Shown: positions 33,290 through 42,738, counted from the stretch's first letter. The stretch: DNA of 64,000 bases from Aestuariimicrobium ganziense (GCF_015352975.1 NZ_JACYIZ010000002.1:62001-126000); one strand, 5' to 3'. Program-made: numbers and translations. Notes: a model not told the origin generated them from the letters alone.

Positions 33290-33426
33290 CTCCCCCAGTG
33301 CTCTGACCAGGACATCAACAGCCTCGACAGCCCCATGACGCCGAATTGTCAGCCGGTGGTGCCACGGTGCAGTGGGGCGTCCCGGCCGTTCCCGGTCGGC
33401 ACGTGGTCACCTGAGGAGGAGCGACG

Positions 33427-34002
33427 ATGGGCAAACTCGCAACGCCCACACCCGACATCGACCTGCCCGGGATCGTGCGCCGTGTGAGACGAATCCTCGG
33501 TGTCAGCCAGCGTGGGCTGGCCCAACGCCTGGAGGTCAGTGCCAGCACGGTCGCCCGGTGGGAGACCGGGGCCGCTGAGCCGGCCTTCTCGATGTTCGCC
33601 ACCATGCTCGATCTGGCCGGCCTGCGCCATGAGGTCGTCGACGCTGATCAGGTACACCCAGCGCCCATGGGCGGGCGCGACGACGTGCGAGACCGTCGCG
33701 GACGCCGGTTCCCCGCCCACCTCGACGTGGTGGCCACCCCGATCTGGGACGACCTGATGTGGGGGCGCTGGGCGGGCGAGCCGCGCATCGCGAAGTCGGT
33801 GAACCGGCGCCGCAGCGACATCCCGCCGTTGGCGGAGCGGCTCGGGTTCAGTCCACGCCCAAGACTTCAGTTGGCGCCGCAGCACCCAACCCTCCAGCAG
33901 GTGCTGGAAGAGCGAGGGCGACAACGCGAGAGTGAACGCGCGATGGTCAGGGCCCGCAGCAGACTCCTGGCGGAGCGGAACACCCCCGCTCAGAGCGGCT
34001 GA
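33427..34002 (+). CDS. XRE-family helix-turn-helix protein
   Basis: 191 aa. Residues about 18-65 (IVRRVRRILGVSQRGLAQRL, EVSASTVARWETGAAEPAFS) are a canonical XRE HTH (Q-x3-L-A...S-x-x-T-V-x-R-W-E). The rest contains DVVATPIWDDLMWGRWAGEP and two basic helical stretches rich in Arg, with no known effector domain. A strong AGGAGGAG lies 5 bases upstream of ATG 33427. The 3' end overlaps the end of the convergent 1144-aa gene by 13 bases. Confidence 0.82.
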   Translation: MGKLATPTPDIDLPGIVRRVRRILGVSQRGLAQRLEVSASTVARWETGAAEPAFSMFATMLDLAGLRHEVVDADQVHPAPMGGRDDVRDRRGRRFPAHLDVVATPIWDDLMWGRWAGEPRIAKSVNRRRSDIPPLAERLGFSPRPRLQLAPQHPTLQQVLEERGRQRESERAMVRARSRLLAERNTPAQSG

Positions 34003-37000
34003 CGACCCAGGGTTCCCACCAATGACTCGCGGTGCTCGGCCGACTTCACTCGCTCGAGCTGCTCGTGCAGGTCGCGGAGCCGGGTGGTCATGCCCAGCTC
34101 CCCCACCGGCTCGACGTTGCCCTCGGCGTCGATGAAGTGGCTGATCGCCTCGACAGCTGCACTCACCCGGTTGACGTCCAGTTCCTGCTGGGCGTCCAGG
34201 CGTTCGGCGTACCAGTCGCTGGCCAAGATCTCGTCGCGCTCGAACAACCGGCGAAGCTCCGGGCTGTGCAGCGTCCATCCCTCGGCGGATTGCCCGAGCG
34301 CCATCACCTCGAGCAGCGCCCGCAGCGGCGGCACCGCCCACTCGATGGTGCCGTCGTCGATGTAGCTCTGGGCGACCCTCTGGTGGGTGGTGACCACGAC
34401 GTCGACCGAGTCGGCGTACACCTTCGGGTCCTGCAGCTCGGGCGCCAGCATCTCGGGGGTGAACACCTTGTCGGGGTGCAGGAAGATGCGCCCGAAGAAG
34501 GTGGTCACGAACCGCTCGTTGATCCGGTGGCCCAGTCGACTGGCCTGCACCGTGCGACCCTCGTGCTCGAAGTCGGGCACCGCGTCGAGGTAGCCCTGCT
34601 CGATCAACCAACTGGCGTCGCGCTCGGCCGGCCCCATCCGGGCGAACAACTCGGGCACCAGCAGGCTGAAGTCGTGGTCGATCCGGGTGTGCGGTCCGAT
34701 GTATCCCGCGCTGGAGACCCACCCGTCATAGCCGCTCAGCGCATACGACAACAGGCTGGCATTGAGGTCGAGGATCGACGGCAGCATGTTGAACGGGCCC
34801 TTGGTCAGCGCTCCTTCCGAGCCGGCGCCGGTCGTCGAGGGCGACTTGCCGGTCATCGAGCTGATGAACTCCATGAACAGTTCCGGCAGCTCCATGTAGT
34901 GCAGCGGGTTGTAGCCACACAGTGCGGGCACGCCCTCCTCGGGCGGGTTGTTGCGTCGTCCAGCAGCGACCACGTCGACCGGGAGCGGGAAGAACTCGTC
35001 CAGCGGGCGGTGATTGACCAGGTGGCTCGCCATCTCGGCCATCATCGTGGCCTCGGGCTGGGCGTGGTCTGGCCGGGTCTGCAGGTAGCGCGGGTTCTTG
35101 CTGGGCTTGCCGTCGACAAGACGCGGGTTGGCCGAGCTCACCACGAACTTCGGTGAGGCGTCGTCGTCCTGGGCCGCGAAGTCGCGCAGCAACTGCTGCA
35201 TCGGCTCAGTGAACTGGCTGAACCCCACCGCGTCGCGCACGATCGCACGGGCCTCGTCCCGGGTGATCGGCTGGAAGTTCGACAGGAACGTGCCCGGCGA
35301 GGAGATGTCGCGCTCGGCCTGCTTGTCGTAACCACGGTGGATGGCGTCGTCGGGGCGCTGGAACAGCAACTGCTCACAGTTCTTGACGAACTTGCGCGAC
35401 ACCGGACGGCCCGGCTTCTGACGGGCCTGCTCGAGCGCGGCCCGGGCGCCGGTGCGCCTCGAGAAGTCCAGCGGGTGGTCCGGCATCGGCACCACGGTCG
35501 AGGCCGTGATGTCGTCCTCGGTCTGCACCTTGACGGCCGGGCTGAAGTCCGGACGCAGGCTGAACAGGCGCCACGAACCGTCGGCCTCGAAACCGACCCG
35601 CAGCATGTTCGAGATCACCTTGTCGCCGTCGAGGCGCACCACATTGCCCAGACGCCCGTTGACCACGCTGACACCGAAGTGGCTGCGCCAGTCGTCACCC
35701 CACTCCACACGGTGGTAACGCTTGATGGTGAACAGCAACTCCTTGATGTGCGGCGGGATCGCGGCGAGGCGCTCGTTGTACTCGGGGGTGTAGAGCGAGC
35801 TCGGGGTGAGCAACTTGATCACGCTGCCCAGGCTGCGGTCGGGCGACATGATCGAGCGAGCGTCGTCGTTCTGCCCCTCGTCGATGAAGCGCTGCGACCA
35901 GTCCTGGCTGATCAGGTCGGCCACGGCCTCGATGTCGTCGGAGAAGTCCGCTGTCCACTGGTCAGTGAACACGAAGGCGTCAAGCAGCGACTTCGAGATC
36001 TCGCTCTTGCCACCGCCGGAGACCGTCGCGGGCTTGTGGCACTGCATCGCGATCGGTGAGATGCCGATCAGGTGCCACTGGGTCTTGTCGAGCTCACGCT
36101 GCTTGGAGTGGATCTGGTAGCCGTTGGGACCCATGTAGGTCTGACCGGCCAGCAGCGGGATCTCGTGACGCTGACCCTCGTGCTCCCAGCTGACGGTCTG
36201 GGTGTTGAGGCTGTAGGTCGAGTAGGCCGGCACCAGCACCAGGTTGGGCAGCAGGGTGTCGTAGGCGTGGCCCTCGGGCTGGGGGTCGAAGCGCCCGGGG
36301 TTCTGCTCGAGCACTTCGGCCACCGTGTATTCGGCCGGGGTGACCTTGTCGATGAACTCCGGACCCAGGTTGTAGGCCGAGTGGCAGATCGCTCCACCAG
36401 CATGCTCCTCCTCGGCATGGCCGTAGATGTTGGCCGAGTAGCTGATCTGGGTCTTGATCTCCTTCTTGCAGTAACCGAAGTAGTTGTCGGCGATCATGGT
36501 GACCACCACGCCGCGGGCATCACGCGCGACCAGCTTGAAGGCCTGGCCGTTGTTGTAGAGCTCGTCCTCACTCGACCAGCACATTCCGTCGCGCTTCTGG
36601 CGCTCGGTGGCCTGGTCGACGTGCGGCAGGCCGACGGCCTTCTTGGTCACCTTCGTCAGGTGCGGGGCGAGGATCACGCAGCCGGTGTGACCGGTCCAAG
36701 TCGCCGGGTCAAGGGCGGCGTCGTTCTCGGGCAGGTAGGGGTCGCCGGCATTGCCGAAGATGCCCTCGACGAAGTCCAGGTTGGCGACCAACGCACCGGG
36801 GACGATGAACCGGGTCTCCATGGTGATCGCCGGGCGTCCGGGCACCGCAGGCACGACCAGCGGACGCAGCAGCAGCGAGACCAGGGCGTGCGCCGGCTTG
36901 TCGTTGTTGGCGGTCCAGGGCAGCACCTTGTCGTCGGCGGGTGGGTCGAGCGCCAACTCGAGCATCCGCGCGAAGGTCTCGAGCGGGGCGGCGAGCTTGT

Positions 37001-37424
37001 CGTCCTGGATGGGCAGGCCGCCCTCGGCGATGTGGAACACGCCTTGGGTGGTCCGGCGGTCGTTGGCGGGGTTGTGCAGCACGCCGTTGACCAGCCGGTA
37101 GCTCGACAGCAGCGACGAGCTCACCTCGTCCCCGTCCTCGGGGAGCGACAGTTCGCGGGCCAGGCCCGGCTCGTCGAGGACGAGGGTGCGCCGCGGCAGC
37201 TTGGGACGCACGGAGGCCTCGGCCAGGTAGGAGTCCAGGAACTGCTGGATCCGCTCGTCGGCGGGGCACAGCCGATCGGCCAACCGCCGCCGGAACTCAC
37301 GTTGCCGAGCCACCATCGGGGCGACCAGCCCCCAGCCGGACGACTCGGTCGCGTCGGCGGGCAGTGGCTCCCCCAACAGGGCTAGGCGGAGGATGACGGC
37401 AGAAGTGATGTCGGCGTTGGCCAT
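33990..37424 (-). CDS. Probable pyrophosphate-dependent phosphoenolpyruvate carboxykinase
   Basis: 1144 aa, the longest gene in the window. Size and motifs fit the PPi-type PEP carboxykinase described from Propionibacterium and Entamoeba, which interconverts PEP + CO2 + Pi with oxaloacetate + PPi. Visible: VSGGGKSEISKSLLD (about 466-480), corresponding to the kinase loop of PEPCKs but unlike the ATP/GTP Walker A; MTGKSPSTTGAGSEGALTKG (about 860); NPRYLQTRPDHAQ; and CGYNPLHYMELPELFMEFIS. No membrane segment or signal. The ATG at 37424 is the first in the frame. It lies 42 bases after the PHP gene on the same strand. Assignment is from memory of the family, not a search. Confidence 0.75.
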   Translation of the reverse strand: MANADITSAVILRLALLGEPLPADATESSGWGLVAPMVARQREFRRRLADRLCPADERIQQFLDSYLAEASVRPKLPRRTLVLDEPGLARELSLPEDGDEVSSSLLSSYRLVNGVLHNPANDRRTTQGVFHIAEGGLPIQDDKLAAPLETFARMLELALDPPADDKVLPWTANNDKPAHALVSLLLRPLVVPAVPGRPAITMETRFIVPGALVANLDFVEGIFGNAGDPYLPENDAALDPATWTGHTGCVILAPHLTKVTKKAVGLPHVDQATERQKRDGMCWSSEDELYNNGQAFKLVARDARGVVVTMIADNYFGYCKKEIKTQISYSANIYGHAEEEHAGGAICHSAYNLGPEFIDKVTPAEYTVAEVLEQNPGRFDPQPEGHAYDTLLPNLVLVPAYSTYSLNTQTVSWEHEGQRHEIPLLAGQTYMGPNGYQIHSKQRELDKTQWHLIGISPIAMQCHKPATVSGGGKSEISKSLLDAFVFTDQWTADFSDDIEAVADLISQDWSQRFIDEGQNDDARSIMSPDRSLGSVIKLLTPSSLYTPEYNERLAAIPPHIKELLFTIKRYHRVEWGDDWRSHFGVSVVNGRLGNVVRLDGDKVISNMLRVGFEADGSWRLFSLRPDFSPAVKVQTEDDITASTVVPMPDHPLDFSRRTGARAALEQARQKPGRPVSRKFVKNCEQLLFQRPDDAIHRGYDKQAERDISSPGTFLSNFQPITRDEARAIVRDAVGFSQFTEPMQQLLRDFAAQDDDASPKFVVSSANPRLVDGKPSKNPRYLQTRPDHAQPEATMMAEMASHLVNHRPLDEFFPLPVDVVAAGRRNNPPEEGVPALCGYNPLHYMELPELFMEFISSMTGKSPSTTGAGSEGALTKGPFNMLPSILDLNASLLSYALSGYDGWVSSAGYIGPHTRIDHDFSLLVPELFARMGPAERDASWLIEQGYLDAVPDFEHEGRTVQASRLGHRINERFVTTFFGRIFLHPDKVFTPEMLAPELQDPKVYADSVDVVVTTHQRVAQSYIDDGTIEWAVPPLRALLEVMALGQSAEGWTLHSPELRRLFERDEILASDWYAERLDAQQELDVNRVSAAVEAISHFIDAEGNVEPVGELGMTTRLRDLHEQLERVKSAEHRESLVGTLGRQPL

Positions 37425-37466
37425 GGCCCCATTCTCCCCGACGGAGTGCCCCGAAGGGCCAGCGGG

Positions 37467-38528
37467 TCAGCAGTTGGGCCCAGAGGCGAACGCCGTCAGC
37501 TGCTCCAGCGGCCAGCTCGTGATCACCCGTTCGGGTGCCACACCGGCCGCCTCGAGACGGGCAGCGCCCAGGTCGAGGAAGTCGAGCTGACCGGGGGCAT
37601 GGGCGTCGGTGTCGACGCTGAACACGCAGCCGATCTCGGCAGCCAGGGCGATCAGTTCGTCGGGTGGGTCGCACCGTTCAGGTCGGCTGTTGACCTCGAC
37701 GGCGACCCCGAACTGGCGGCAGGCCTCGAAGACCACCTCGGCGTCGAACCGCGACTGGGCCCGCAGCGATCCGACCTCGACCCGTCGTCCGGTGCAGTGG
37801 CCGAGCACGGTGACCCGCGGGTTCGCCACGGCGTTGACCATCCGCCGAGTCATCGCCTCTGGTTCCATCTGCAGCTTGGAGTGCACCGAGGCCACCACCA
37901 CGTCGAGCTGAGCGAGCAGGTCGTCGTCCTGGTCGAGCGAGCCGTCGTCGAGGATGTCGACCTCGATGCCGCGCAGCAGGCGCAGCTGGTGGCCCTGGTC
38001 GTCGAGCCGGCGCTGGACGAGCGCGATCTCGTCCCACTGCGCGAGCAGGCGTTCGCGCGGCAGCCCGTTGGCCACCCGCAGCCGGGGTGAGTGGTCGGTG
38101 ACCGCCAGGTACCCATGCCCCAGCGCCGAGGCGGTGAGCGCCATCTGCAGGATCGGCGAACCCCCGTCCGACCAGGTGGAGTGGGTGTGCAGGTCACCAC
38201 GCAGGTGCGCCCGCAGGCCGTTCGCGGCGAGCGGCGCCCTGCCCTGGTCACGCAGCTTCGCCAGCTTGGCTGGCACACGGTCGTCCATGGCGGCCTCGAT
38301 CACCTCGGCCGTGCTGGCACCGACACCGGGCACGCTGCGCCAAGCGCCTGCCTGGTGCAGCAGCTGCCACTCGTCGGGTCCGAGCGCCTCGAGCGCGTCG
38401 GCCGCCCGCCGGTAGGCCTCGACCCGACGGGTGTCGTCGCGGGCACGCTCGCGCCAGAGGGCCACTTCACGCAACAGTGCGACCGGTCCGGAGGAGGACG
38501 TCAGTCGATCGTGTGCGGCAGCGTCCAT
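37467..38528 (-). CDS. PHP-domain protein with N-terminal HhH region (PolX-like, no polymerase domain)
   Basis: 353 aa. Residues about 25-100 (ARDDTRRVEAYRRAADALEA, WRSVPGVGASTAEVIEAAM) resemble the helix-hairpin-helix 8-kDa domain of family X polymerases. Residues about 110-345 form a PHP phosphoesterase domain with metal ligands: DLHTHSTWSDGGSP, VTDHSPRL, RGIEVDIL, SVHSKLQM, GHCTGR, SVDTDAH. The polymerase palm is absent, so it may be a stand-alone exonuclease or phosphatase. ATG 38528 is chosen because TAGAGT lies 7 bases upstream, implying a leaderless message; GTG 38537 would overlap that box. Confidence 0.85.
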   Translation of the reverse strand: MDAAAHDRLTSSSGPVALLREVALWRERARDDTRRVEAYRRAADALEALGPDEWQLLHQAGAWRSVPGVGASTAEVIEAAMDDRVPAKLAKLRDQGRAPLAANGLRAHLRGDLHTHSTWSDGGSPILQMALTASALGHGYLAVTDHSPRLRVANGLPRERLLAQWDEIALVQRRLDDQGHQLRLLRGIEVDILDDGSLDQDDDLLAQLDVVVASVHSKLQMEPEAMTRRMVNAVANPRVTVLGHCTGRRVEVGSLRAQSRFDAEVVFEACRQFGVAVEVNSRPERCDPPDELIALAAEIGCVFSVDTDAHAPGQLDFLDLGAARLEAAGVAPERVITSWPLEQLTAFASGPNC

Positions 38529-38535
38529 GCCGGTC

Positions 38536-38541
38536 ACTCTA
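38536..38541 (-). promoter_or_regulatory. -10 box TAGAGT of the PHP gene
   Basis: TAGAGT on the minus strand, seven bases before the ATG at 38528. It may also serve the PPi-PEPCK gene downstream, since only 42 bases separate the two genes. Confidence 0.5.
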
Positions 38542-38613
38542 GGGCGCGCCAGTCAAGATCACCTGACCCGGGGCCGACACGTCCACGACTCCCGGCACGG
38601 CTCCCCCGAGCCC

Positions 38614-38619
38614 TAGGAT
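38614..38619 (+). promoter_or_regulatory. -10 box TAGGAT upstream of the PucR-type regulator
   Basis: TAGGAT lies 39 bases before the ATG at 38659, and the leader carries AAGGAGGTGA, so this gene is read from a normal leadered message. Confidence 0.4.
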
Positions 38620-38658
38620 CGTGCCCCGGGACGACCGACGGCCAAGGAGGTGAGGGTG

Positions 38659-39840
38659 ATGGCACAGGCACGACAGGACCCCGAGCGGAGCGCAGCGGTC
38701 AGACGGTTGGCCGGTGTCACCTCCCAGATGACCACCGCGGCCGTCGGCGCCATGGACGAGCGTCTGCCGTGGTTCACCGACCTGGACGCCGAGGAACGCT
38801 CGTGGATCACCCTGGTCGCCCGCAGTGGCATCGACGGCTTCGTCAGCTGGTTCGCCGCCGAGCATCCTGACGAGTTCTCCCCCGCCGCGGTGTTCGACGC
38901 GGCGCCTCGCGCACTGACCAGGCGGATCAGCCTGCACCAGACCGTCGAGTTGGTGCGCACCACGATCGCCGTGGTCGAGGAGCAGATCCAGGTGCTGCTG
39001 CCCGAGAACGACCGGGCGCTGATGTCGACCGCGATCGTCCACTACTCGCGCGAGGTGGCCTTCGGCGCCGCCGAGGTGTACGCACGGGCCGCCGAGATGC
39101 GGGGATCGTGGGACGCCAGGATCGAGGCCCTGGTCGTCGACGCCGTCGTACGTTCCGAGACCGACGAGACCGTGGTGTCCCGTGCCTCCACCCTGGGCTG
39201 GGTGACCGGCACCAAGGTCGCGGTGGCCGTGGGGCCTGCCCCCGAGCAGGCCACCGCCGCCCTGGACGACGTGCGCCGCACGGCCGAGCGGCAGCGGCTC
39301 GGGTTGCTCGCTGCGTTGCAGGGTGACCGGCTGGTGCTGATCGTGTCGGGACCCGACCTGGTCGACACCGCAGCGGCGGTGCGCGCCACGGCCGCACTGG
39401 AACAGCACTTCGGTGACGGGCCGATCGTGGTCGGTCCGCTGGTGGACGACCTGGTCGATGCCTCGGTCTCGGCCCGAGCCGCCATAGCCGGTGCCCGGGC
39501 GGCGGTGGCCTGGCCGGAGGGACCTCGCACCCTGTCGGCGCTCGACGTGTTGCCCGAACGTGCCCTGGCCGGTGACGGTCATGCCCGACGGACCCTGGCC
39601 CAGGACGTCTACGGGCCGCTGGAGCAGGCCGGTGGCGACCTGCTGTCGACCTGCGTGGGCTTCCTCGACCACGGCTGCTCGGTCGAGGGCACCGCCCGGG
39701 CCTTGTTCGTGCACGCCAACACGGTGCGCTACCGGCTCAAGAGGATCCAGGAAGTGACCGGCTACTCCCCCATGGACCCGCGTGAGGCCTATGTACTGCG
39801 GCTGGCGATCACCCTGGGACGGCTGGCGCAGCGCCGCTGA
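38659..39840 (+). CDS. PucR-family regulator, FasR-like, of the fatty-acid synthesis cluster
   Basis: 393 aa. The C-terminal HTH (GCSVEGTARALFVHANTVRY, RLKRIQEVTG) is the PucR-type HTH_30, and the middle (GTKVAVAVGPAPEQATAALD, LLAALQGDRLVLIVSG) a GGDEF-like ligand region. In Streptomyces the ortholog FasR sits in the same position before fabD and activates the fabD-fabH-acpP-fabF operon, so the same role is inferred. A strong AAGGAGGTGA lies 6 bases before ATG 38659. The 257-base gap to fabD, which carries short AT-richer patches around 40005-40055, is the likely target. Confidence 0.85.
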   Translation: MAQARQDPERSAAVRRLAGVTSQMTTAAVGAMDERLPWFTDLDAEERSWITLVARSGIDGFVSWFAAEHPDEFSPAAVFDAAPRALTRRISLHQTVELVRTTIAVVEEQIQVLLPENDRALMSTAIVHYSREVAFGAAEVYARAAEMRGSWDARIEALVVDAVVRSETDETVVSRASTLGWVTGTKVAVAVGPAPEQATAALDDVRRTAERQRLGLLAALQGDRLVLIVSGPDLVDTAAAVRATAALEQHFGDGPIVVGPLVDDLVDASVSARAAIAGARAAVAWPEGPRTLSALDVLPERALAGDGHARRTLAQDVYGPLEQAGGDLLSTCVGFLDHGCSVEGTARALFVHANTVRYRLKRIQEVTGYSPMDPREAYVLRLAITLGRLAQRR

Positions 39841-40097
39841 GCCGGCGGCGTCGATCCCGATCTGTGGCGGGAAGGTTGCCGTCGACGCGAAGTTTCACGC
39901 CACGAAGCAGCCAGGGCCGGCAGCCGGGGAATCACAACGGTGCGATTCAGGTGATCTTCCAACCCCACACGTCGACCGTCGTCATCGGTGCACGAGCGAC
40001 ACCCAAGGACAATTGGAGGGTTCCCACAAAGAGGGCCGTGACCTTTTCGTAACCGATCGAGGCGCGCGGCCCACACCTTCGGCGGCACAGTGGTGCT

Positions 40098-41342
40098 GTG
40101 CTCGCGATCGTCGCGCCCGGACAGGGCGCCCAGACCCCCGGCTTCCTCGCCCCTTGGCTGGAGCTCCCCACCTTCGCCGCCCGCCTCGCTTGGCTGAGCG
40201 TGGTCAGCGGACTCGACCTGGCCCACTACGGCACCGAGGCCGACGCCGAGACCATCCGCGACACCGCCATCGCCCAGCCCCTGCTGGTGGCCGCCGGCCT
40301 GGTGTCGGCGCTCGAACTGTTCCCACGCCCCGCCGACGCCTTCTCGAAGGTCGCGGTCGGCGCCGGCCACAGCGTGGGTGAGATCACCGCCGCAGCGGCA
40401 GCCGGCGTGATGAGTGCAGAGTCGGCGATGGTCTTCGTGCGTGAGCGTGGACGAGCGATGGCCGCGGCCAGTGCGGCGCGCCCCACCTCGATGACCGCCG
40501 TCGTCAGCGGCGACCGCGACGAGGTGCTGGCCAAGATCGAGGCCGCGGGCCTCACCCCGGCCAACAACAACGGCTCCGGCCAGATCGTCGCCGCCGGCAC
40601 CGTCGAGCAGTTGGCCGACCTGGCCGCCGATCCCCCCGCGCGCGCCCGCCTGGTGCCGCTGTCGGTGGCCGGCGCCTTCCACACCATCCACATGGCGCCC
40701 GCTGTCGATCACCTGAGCCGGTTGGCCCTGGCCATCTCGACCAAGGACCCACGCACCCGACTGCTCAGCAATCGTGACGGCCAGGTCGTCCACCACGGCC
40801 GTGAGTACCTCGAGCGGATCATCGCCCAGGTCGCGAACCCGGTGCGCTGGGACCTGTGCATGGAGACCCTGGCCGACCTCGGCGTCACCGGTCTGCTGGA
40901 GCTGCCGCCGGCCGGCACGCTGACCGGCATCGCCAAGCGCAACCTCAAGGGCGTCGAGCTGTTCGCCCTGAACACCCCCGACCAGCTGAACGAGGCCCGC
41001 GCGTTCATCGAGCGCCACGGCCAGGAGAACCCGACCGGCGACCTCTCGATCACCCCGAGTTGGCGCCTGGTGGTCAGCCCCGGCAAGGGATCGTTCGTCC
41101 GCGAACCCGGCACCGAGGTCGGCACCGTGCTGCCGGTCGGCGCCCCGGTCGGCGCCGTGCGCAACCTGCGCGAGTCGGTCCCGGTGCCCGCCACCCACGG
41201 TGGCGAGGTCGTCGAGTGGCTCGTCGAGGACGGCGACCCCGTGCACGCCGGCCAGCCACTGGTGCGGCTCCACCCCGAGGCCGAAGGCCGCCACGACGTG
41301 CTGGGCGAGACCTCGTCCGCCGGCCAGGAGAGGACATCATGA
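40098..41342 (+). CDS. fabD: Malonyl-CoA:ACP transacylase with C-terminal lipoyl-like domain
   Basis: 414 aa, about 100 longer than a typical FabD. The N-terminal part loads malonate on ACP: GQGAQTPGF oxyanion motif, nucleophile in GHSVGE (about 93-98), catalytic His in AGAFHT, and NNNGSGQIVAAG. Residues about 325-400 (LRESVPVPATHGGEVVEWLV, EDGDPVHAGQPLVRLHP) look like a biotinyl/lipoyl barrel, but the lysine of the attachment loop is replaced (ATHGGEVV), so modification is unlikely. The GTG start has no visible Shine-Dalgarno. The TGA overlaps the fabH ATG by 4 bases. Confidence 0.93.
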   Translation: MLAIVAPGQGAQTPGFLAPWLELPTFAARLAWLSVVSGLDLAHYGTEADAETIRDTAIAQPLLVAAGLVSALELFPRPADAFSKVAVGAGHSVGEITAAAAAGVMSAESAMVFVRERGRAMAAASAARPTSMTAVVSGDRDEVLAKIEAAGLTPANNNGSGQIVAAGTVEQLADLAADPPARARLVPLSVAGAFHTIHMAPAVDHLSRLALAISTKDPRTRLLSNRDGQVVHHGREYLERIIAQVANPVRWDLCMETLADLGVTGLLELPPAGTLTGIAKRNLKGVELFALNTPDQLNEARAFIERHGQENPTGDLSITPSWRLVVSPGKGSFVREPGTEVGTVLPVGAPVGAVRNLRESVPVPATHGGEVVEWLVEDGDPVHAGQPLVRLHPEAEGRHDVLGETSSAGQERTS

Positions 41343-42343
41343 CCGCCACCGCCCCCGCCGGGATGCTGACCACGAGCCAGGGCGCGCAGTACGCACGCCT
41401 GCTCGGCGTCGGCGGGTATCGCGGCAGCCGCGTCGTCGACAACGACGAGATGTGCACCTGGATCGACTCCTCCGACGAGTGGATCCGCCAGCGCACCGGC
41501 ATCGTCGAGCGCCGTTGGGCCACCGAGGACGAGACCCCGCTCAGCATGGCCGCTGCCGCCGCCCGCAAGGCGCTGGACCGCGCGGGACTCGCCGCCGACC
41601 AGGTCGACGCCGTGATCTGCTCGACCGTCTCGCACTTCCAGCAGACCCCCTCACTGGCCGTGCTGGTCGCCGACGAGCTCGACTGCGGCACACCTGCCGC
41701 CTTCGACATCTCCGCCGCCTGCGCCGGGTTCAGCTACGGCGTGGGGATGGCCGAGTCCCTGGTGCGCAGCGGCGCTGCCATCAACGTGCTCGTGATCGGC
41801 GTCGAGACCCTGAGTCGGCTCACCGACCTGTCCGACCGCTCGACCGCCTTCCTGTTCTCCGACGGCGCCGGTGCCGTGGTGGTCGGCCCGAGCGACACTC
41901 CAGCCATCGGTCCGGTGGTCTGGGGATCGGAACCGGGTGACCACGAGGTCATCCAGACCCGCCCCTGGGAGGTCGGCAACCCCGAATTCCCCTACATCGA
42001 GATGGAGGGCCAGAAGGTCTTCCGCTGGGCGACCACCGCGATCGCCGACAAGGCACGCGAGTGCCTGCGCGTGGCCGGTCTCGAGCCCGAGCAGCTCGAC
42101 GTTTTCATCCCCCACCAGGCCAACAATCGGATCACCGACTCGATGCTGCGCCACCTCAAGTTGCCCGAGTCGGTCACCGTGAGTCGCGACATCACCCACA
42201 TGGGCAACTCGTCGGCCGCCTCGATCCCCCTGGCGATGGAGGCCCTGCTCGAGTCCGGCGAGGCCACCTCGGGCCAGACCGCCCTGGTCATCGGCTTCGG
42301 CGCCGGACTGGTCTTCGCGGGCCAGGTCCTCGTCCTGCCCTGA
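41339..42343 (+). CDS. fabH: Beta-ketoacyl-ACP synthase III
   Basis: 334 aa; starts fatty-acid chains by condensing acyl-CoA with malonyl-ACP. Catalytic triad visible: Cys in DISAACAGFSYGVGMAE, His in FIPHQANNRITDSML, Asn in HMGNSSAASIPLAME. The N-terminal WIDSSDEWIRQRTGIVERRW is typical. The ATG overlaps the fabD stop (ATGA) and GGAGAGG precedes it. The N-terminus has about 20 extra residues before the usual GGYRG start of the fold. Confidence 0.96.
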   Translation: MTATAPAGMLTTSQGAQYARLLGVGGYRGSRVVDNDEMCTWIDSSDEWIRQRTGIVERRWATEDETPLSMAAAAARKALDRAGLAADQVDAVICSTVSHFQQTPSLAVLVADELDCGTPAAFDISAACAGFSYGVGMAESLVRSGAAINVLVIGVETLSRLTDLSDRSTAFLFSDGAGAVVVGPSDTPAIGPVVWGSEPGDHEVIQTRPWEVGNPEFPYIEMEGQKVFRWATTAIADKARECLRVAGLEPEQLDVFIPHQANNRITDSMLRHLKLPESVTVSRDITHMGNSSAASIPLAMEALLESGEATSGQTALVIGFGAGLVFAGQVLVLP

Positions 42344-42421
42344 CCACCAACCCAAGAACTTCTGTGGGAGCCACCGGGCCCGACAGAACAGCAGCACCCA
42401 CACCCACACAAGGAGGGCCCC

Positions 42422-42667
42422 ATGGCCAGCACCGATGAGATCCGCGCCGACCTCGCCGAGATCGTGAACGACGTCGCCGGCGTTGCCGTCGAGGACGTGC
42501 AGTTGGACAAGTCGTTCACCGACGACCTCGACGTCGACTCGCTGTCGATGGTCGAGATCATCTACGCCTGCGAGGAGAAGTTCGGCGTCTCGATCCCCGA
42601 CGAGGACGCCAAGAACCTCAAGACCGTCGGCGACGCCGTCGCGTTCATCGAGCGCGCGCAGGCCTGA
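42422..42667 (+). CDS. acpP: Acyl carrier protein
   Basis: 81-aa acidic protein carrying intermediates on 4'-phosphopantetheine. The attachment serine is in DLDVDSLSMVEII. AAGGAGG lies 6 bases before ATG 42422. It sits between fabH and fabF, the standard actinobacterial FAS II order. Confidence 0.97.
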   Translation: MASTDEIRADLAEIVNDVAGVAVEDVQLDKSFTDDLDVDSLSMVEIIYACEEKFGVSIPDEDAKNLKTVGDAVAFIERAQA

Positions 42668-42738
42668 GCCTGTCAGCCCCGGTCGGGATCACCCACCGGC
42701 CGGGGCCGCACCACCCCACCGACCCACGGGAGTACCGC

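Noticed and set aside
39841..40097. Short ORFs in the gap between the PucR-type regulator and fabD
   Set aside because: They lack ribosome-binding sites and recognisable sequence; the gap is more likely a regulatory region.
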